Shown: positions 5,993-6,562 of the stretch, piece by piece
Layout: the number at the start of each line of letters is the position of its first letter
How positions within the stretch are numbered: position 1 is the first letter of the stretch
Assembly (NCBI GenBank): GCA_002450755.1
Contig: DKAI01000164.1
Span: forward strand, 1 to 6,562
DNA length: 6,562 bases
Direction of reading: 5' to 3'
Origin: Deltaproteobacteria bacterium UBA6930
Lineage (GTDB): Bacteria > Myxococcota_A > UBA9160 > UBA6930
The notes under the pieces: generated by a model
Database searches by the model: none
What the model was told of the DNA's origin: nothing
Seen by the model: only the letters and a program-made list of their open reading frames with translations
Translations under genes and position numbers: made by a program

Positions 5993-6562
5993 ATGTTTGT
6001 TGAACAAATTTGGACGGGAAACTCTTATCGGAACTTTAACTACTTAATTGCTTGTCCTTCTACAGGTGAAGCTCTAGCAATTGACCCTCTTGACTACAAG
6101 AAATGCCTAGCCAAAGCAAAAGAGAAGGGTTGGGATATTACCCAAATAGTCAACACGCATGAACACGGAGATCATATAGGTGGTAACGCATCTGTTGTTG
6201 AAGCTACCGGTGCAAAATTGTTGGCTCATGCAGATGCGGGCAGACATATACCTGATATGGATCAAGGCTTAAGAGCTAACGATGTTATAAAGGTAGGAAA
6301 AACAGTAGAACTTCTGGCTCTCGATACTCCCGGGCATACAATGAGTCACGTTTGCCTATTGTCACAGACAGATACGCCAGGGCTTTTTAGTGGAGATACT
6401 CTTTTTAATGCCGGGGCAGGCAATTGTCACGGCGGAGGACATCCAAGGGAGCTGTACCAGACTTTCGTGAAACAGTTAGCCGGTTTACCCGAAAACACCG
6501 AGATTTATCCAGGTCATGATTATTTAGTGAATAATTTAGGATTTACTTTGGATAGGGAACCG
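5993..6562 (+). CDS. Metallo-beta-lactamase-fold hydrolase, hydroxyacylglutathione hydrolase (glyoxalase II) type, 3' truncated
   Basis: The frame is open for 190 codons to the window edge without a stop. The binuclear metal motif THEHGDH (55-61) supplies H56, H58, D60 and H61. H115 in TPGHTMSH, D135 in FSGDTLF and H175 in YPGHDY complete the seven ligands of glyoxalase II. Length and spacing match that family, which hydrolyses S-D-lactoylglutathione to D-lactate and glutathione in the cytoplasm. The segment after D135 (FNAGAGNCHGGGHPRELY) follows the glyoxalase II layout but carries an extra Cys and two His residues. The C-terminal residues that bind glutathione in the human enzyme are beyond the window, so another thioester substrate is possible. 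ATG 5993 has AGGAGAG (5980-5986) at a six-base spacing. The gene is divergent from the lipoprotein and shows no link to the catabolic cluster. Confidence 0.9.
   Translation, partial: MFVEQIWTGNSYRNFNYLIACPSTGEALAIDPLDYKKCLAKAKEKGWDITQIVNTHEHGDHIGGNASVVEATGAKLLAHADAGRHIPDMDQGLRANDVIKVGKTVELLALDTPGHTMSHVCLLSQTDTPGLFSGDTLFNAGAGNCHGGGHPRELYQTFVKQLAGLPENTEIYPGHDYLVNNLGFTLDREP

Overview
The window comes from a Gram-negative bacterium of moderate G+C content. I judge it Gram-negative from a lipoprotein with a clear lipobox, a Sec-type exported enzyme, and strong AGGAGG-type ribosome binding sites. The gene content (nitrilase, Rieske oxygenase, acyl-CoA ligase) suggests an aerobic heterotroph, perhaps an uncultured proteobacterium, but the lineage cannot be fixed from this sequence.

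Bases 1-4922 look like the 3' part of a catabolic gene cluster on the + strand. In order it holds: an AMP-forming acyl-CoA ligase cut by the window edge (1-1053); a nitrilase with a complete catalytic set that overlaps the ligase by 11 bases (1043-2026); the alpha subunit of a Rieske non-heme iron oxygenase (2080-3348); a small acidic protein of unknown function whose ribosome binding site lies inside the end of the oxygenase gene (3352-3726); and, after a 129-base gap, an exported cyclase-family (PF04199-type) metal-dependent hydrolase (3856-4860). A strong hairpin at 4880-4916 closes the cluster. A plausible scheme is hydrolysis of a nitrile to its acid, CoA activation of that acid, an oxygenation step, and hydrolysis of a cyclic or amide substrate in the periplasm. 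The order of steps and the substrate are not visible. No ferredoxin or reductase for the oxygenase is present in the window.

The minus strand carries a convergent gene (4977-5876) for a lipoprotein with TPR-like repeats, a CC-x4-C-x7-C cysteine cluster and a predicted C-terminal coiled coil. It has its own small terminator hairpin overlapping the stop codon. A 116-base divergent spacer separates it from a + strand metallo-beta-lactamase-fold hydrolase of the glyoxalase II type (5993 to the window end, 3' truncated), with all seven expected metal ligands.

I found no RNA genes, CRISPR arrays, insertion sequences or attachment sites. The least described elements are the ligase-nitrilase-Rieske-small protein-cyclase combination, the small protein coupled to the oxygenase, and the cysteine-cluster lipoprotein.
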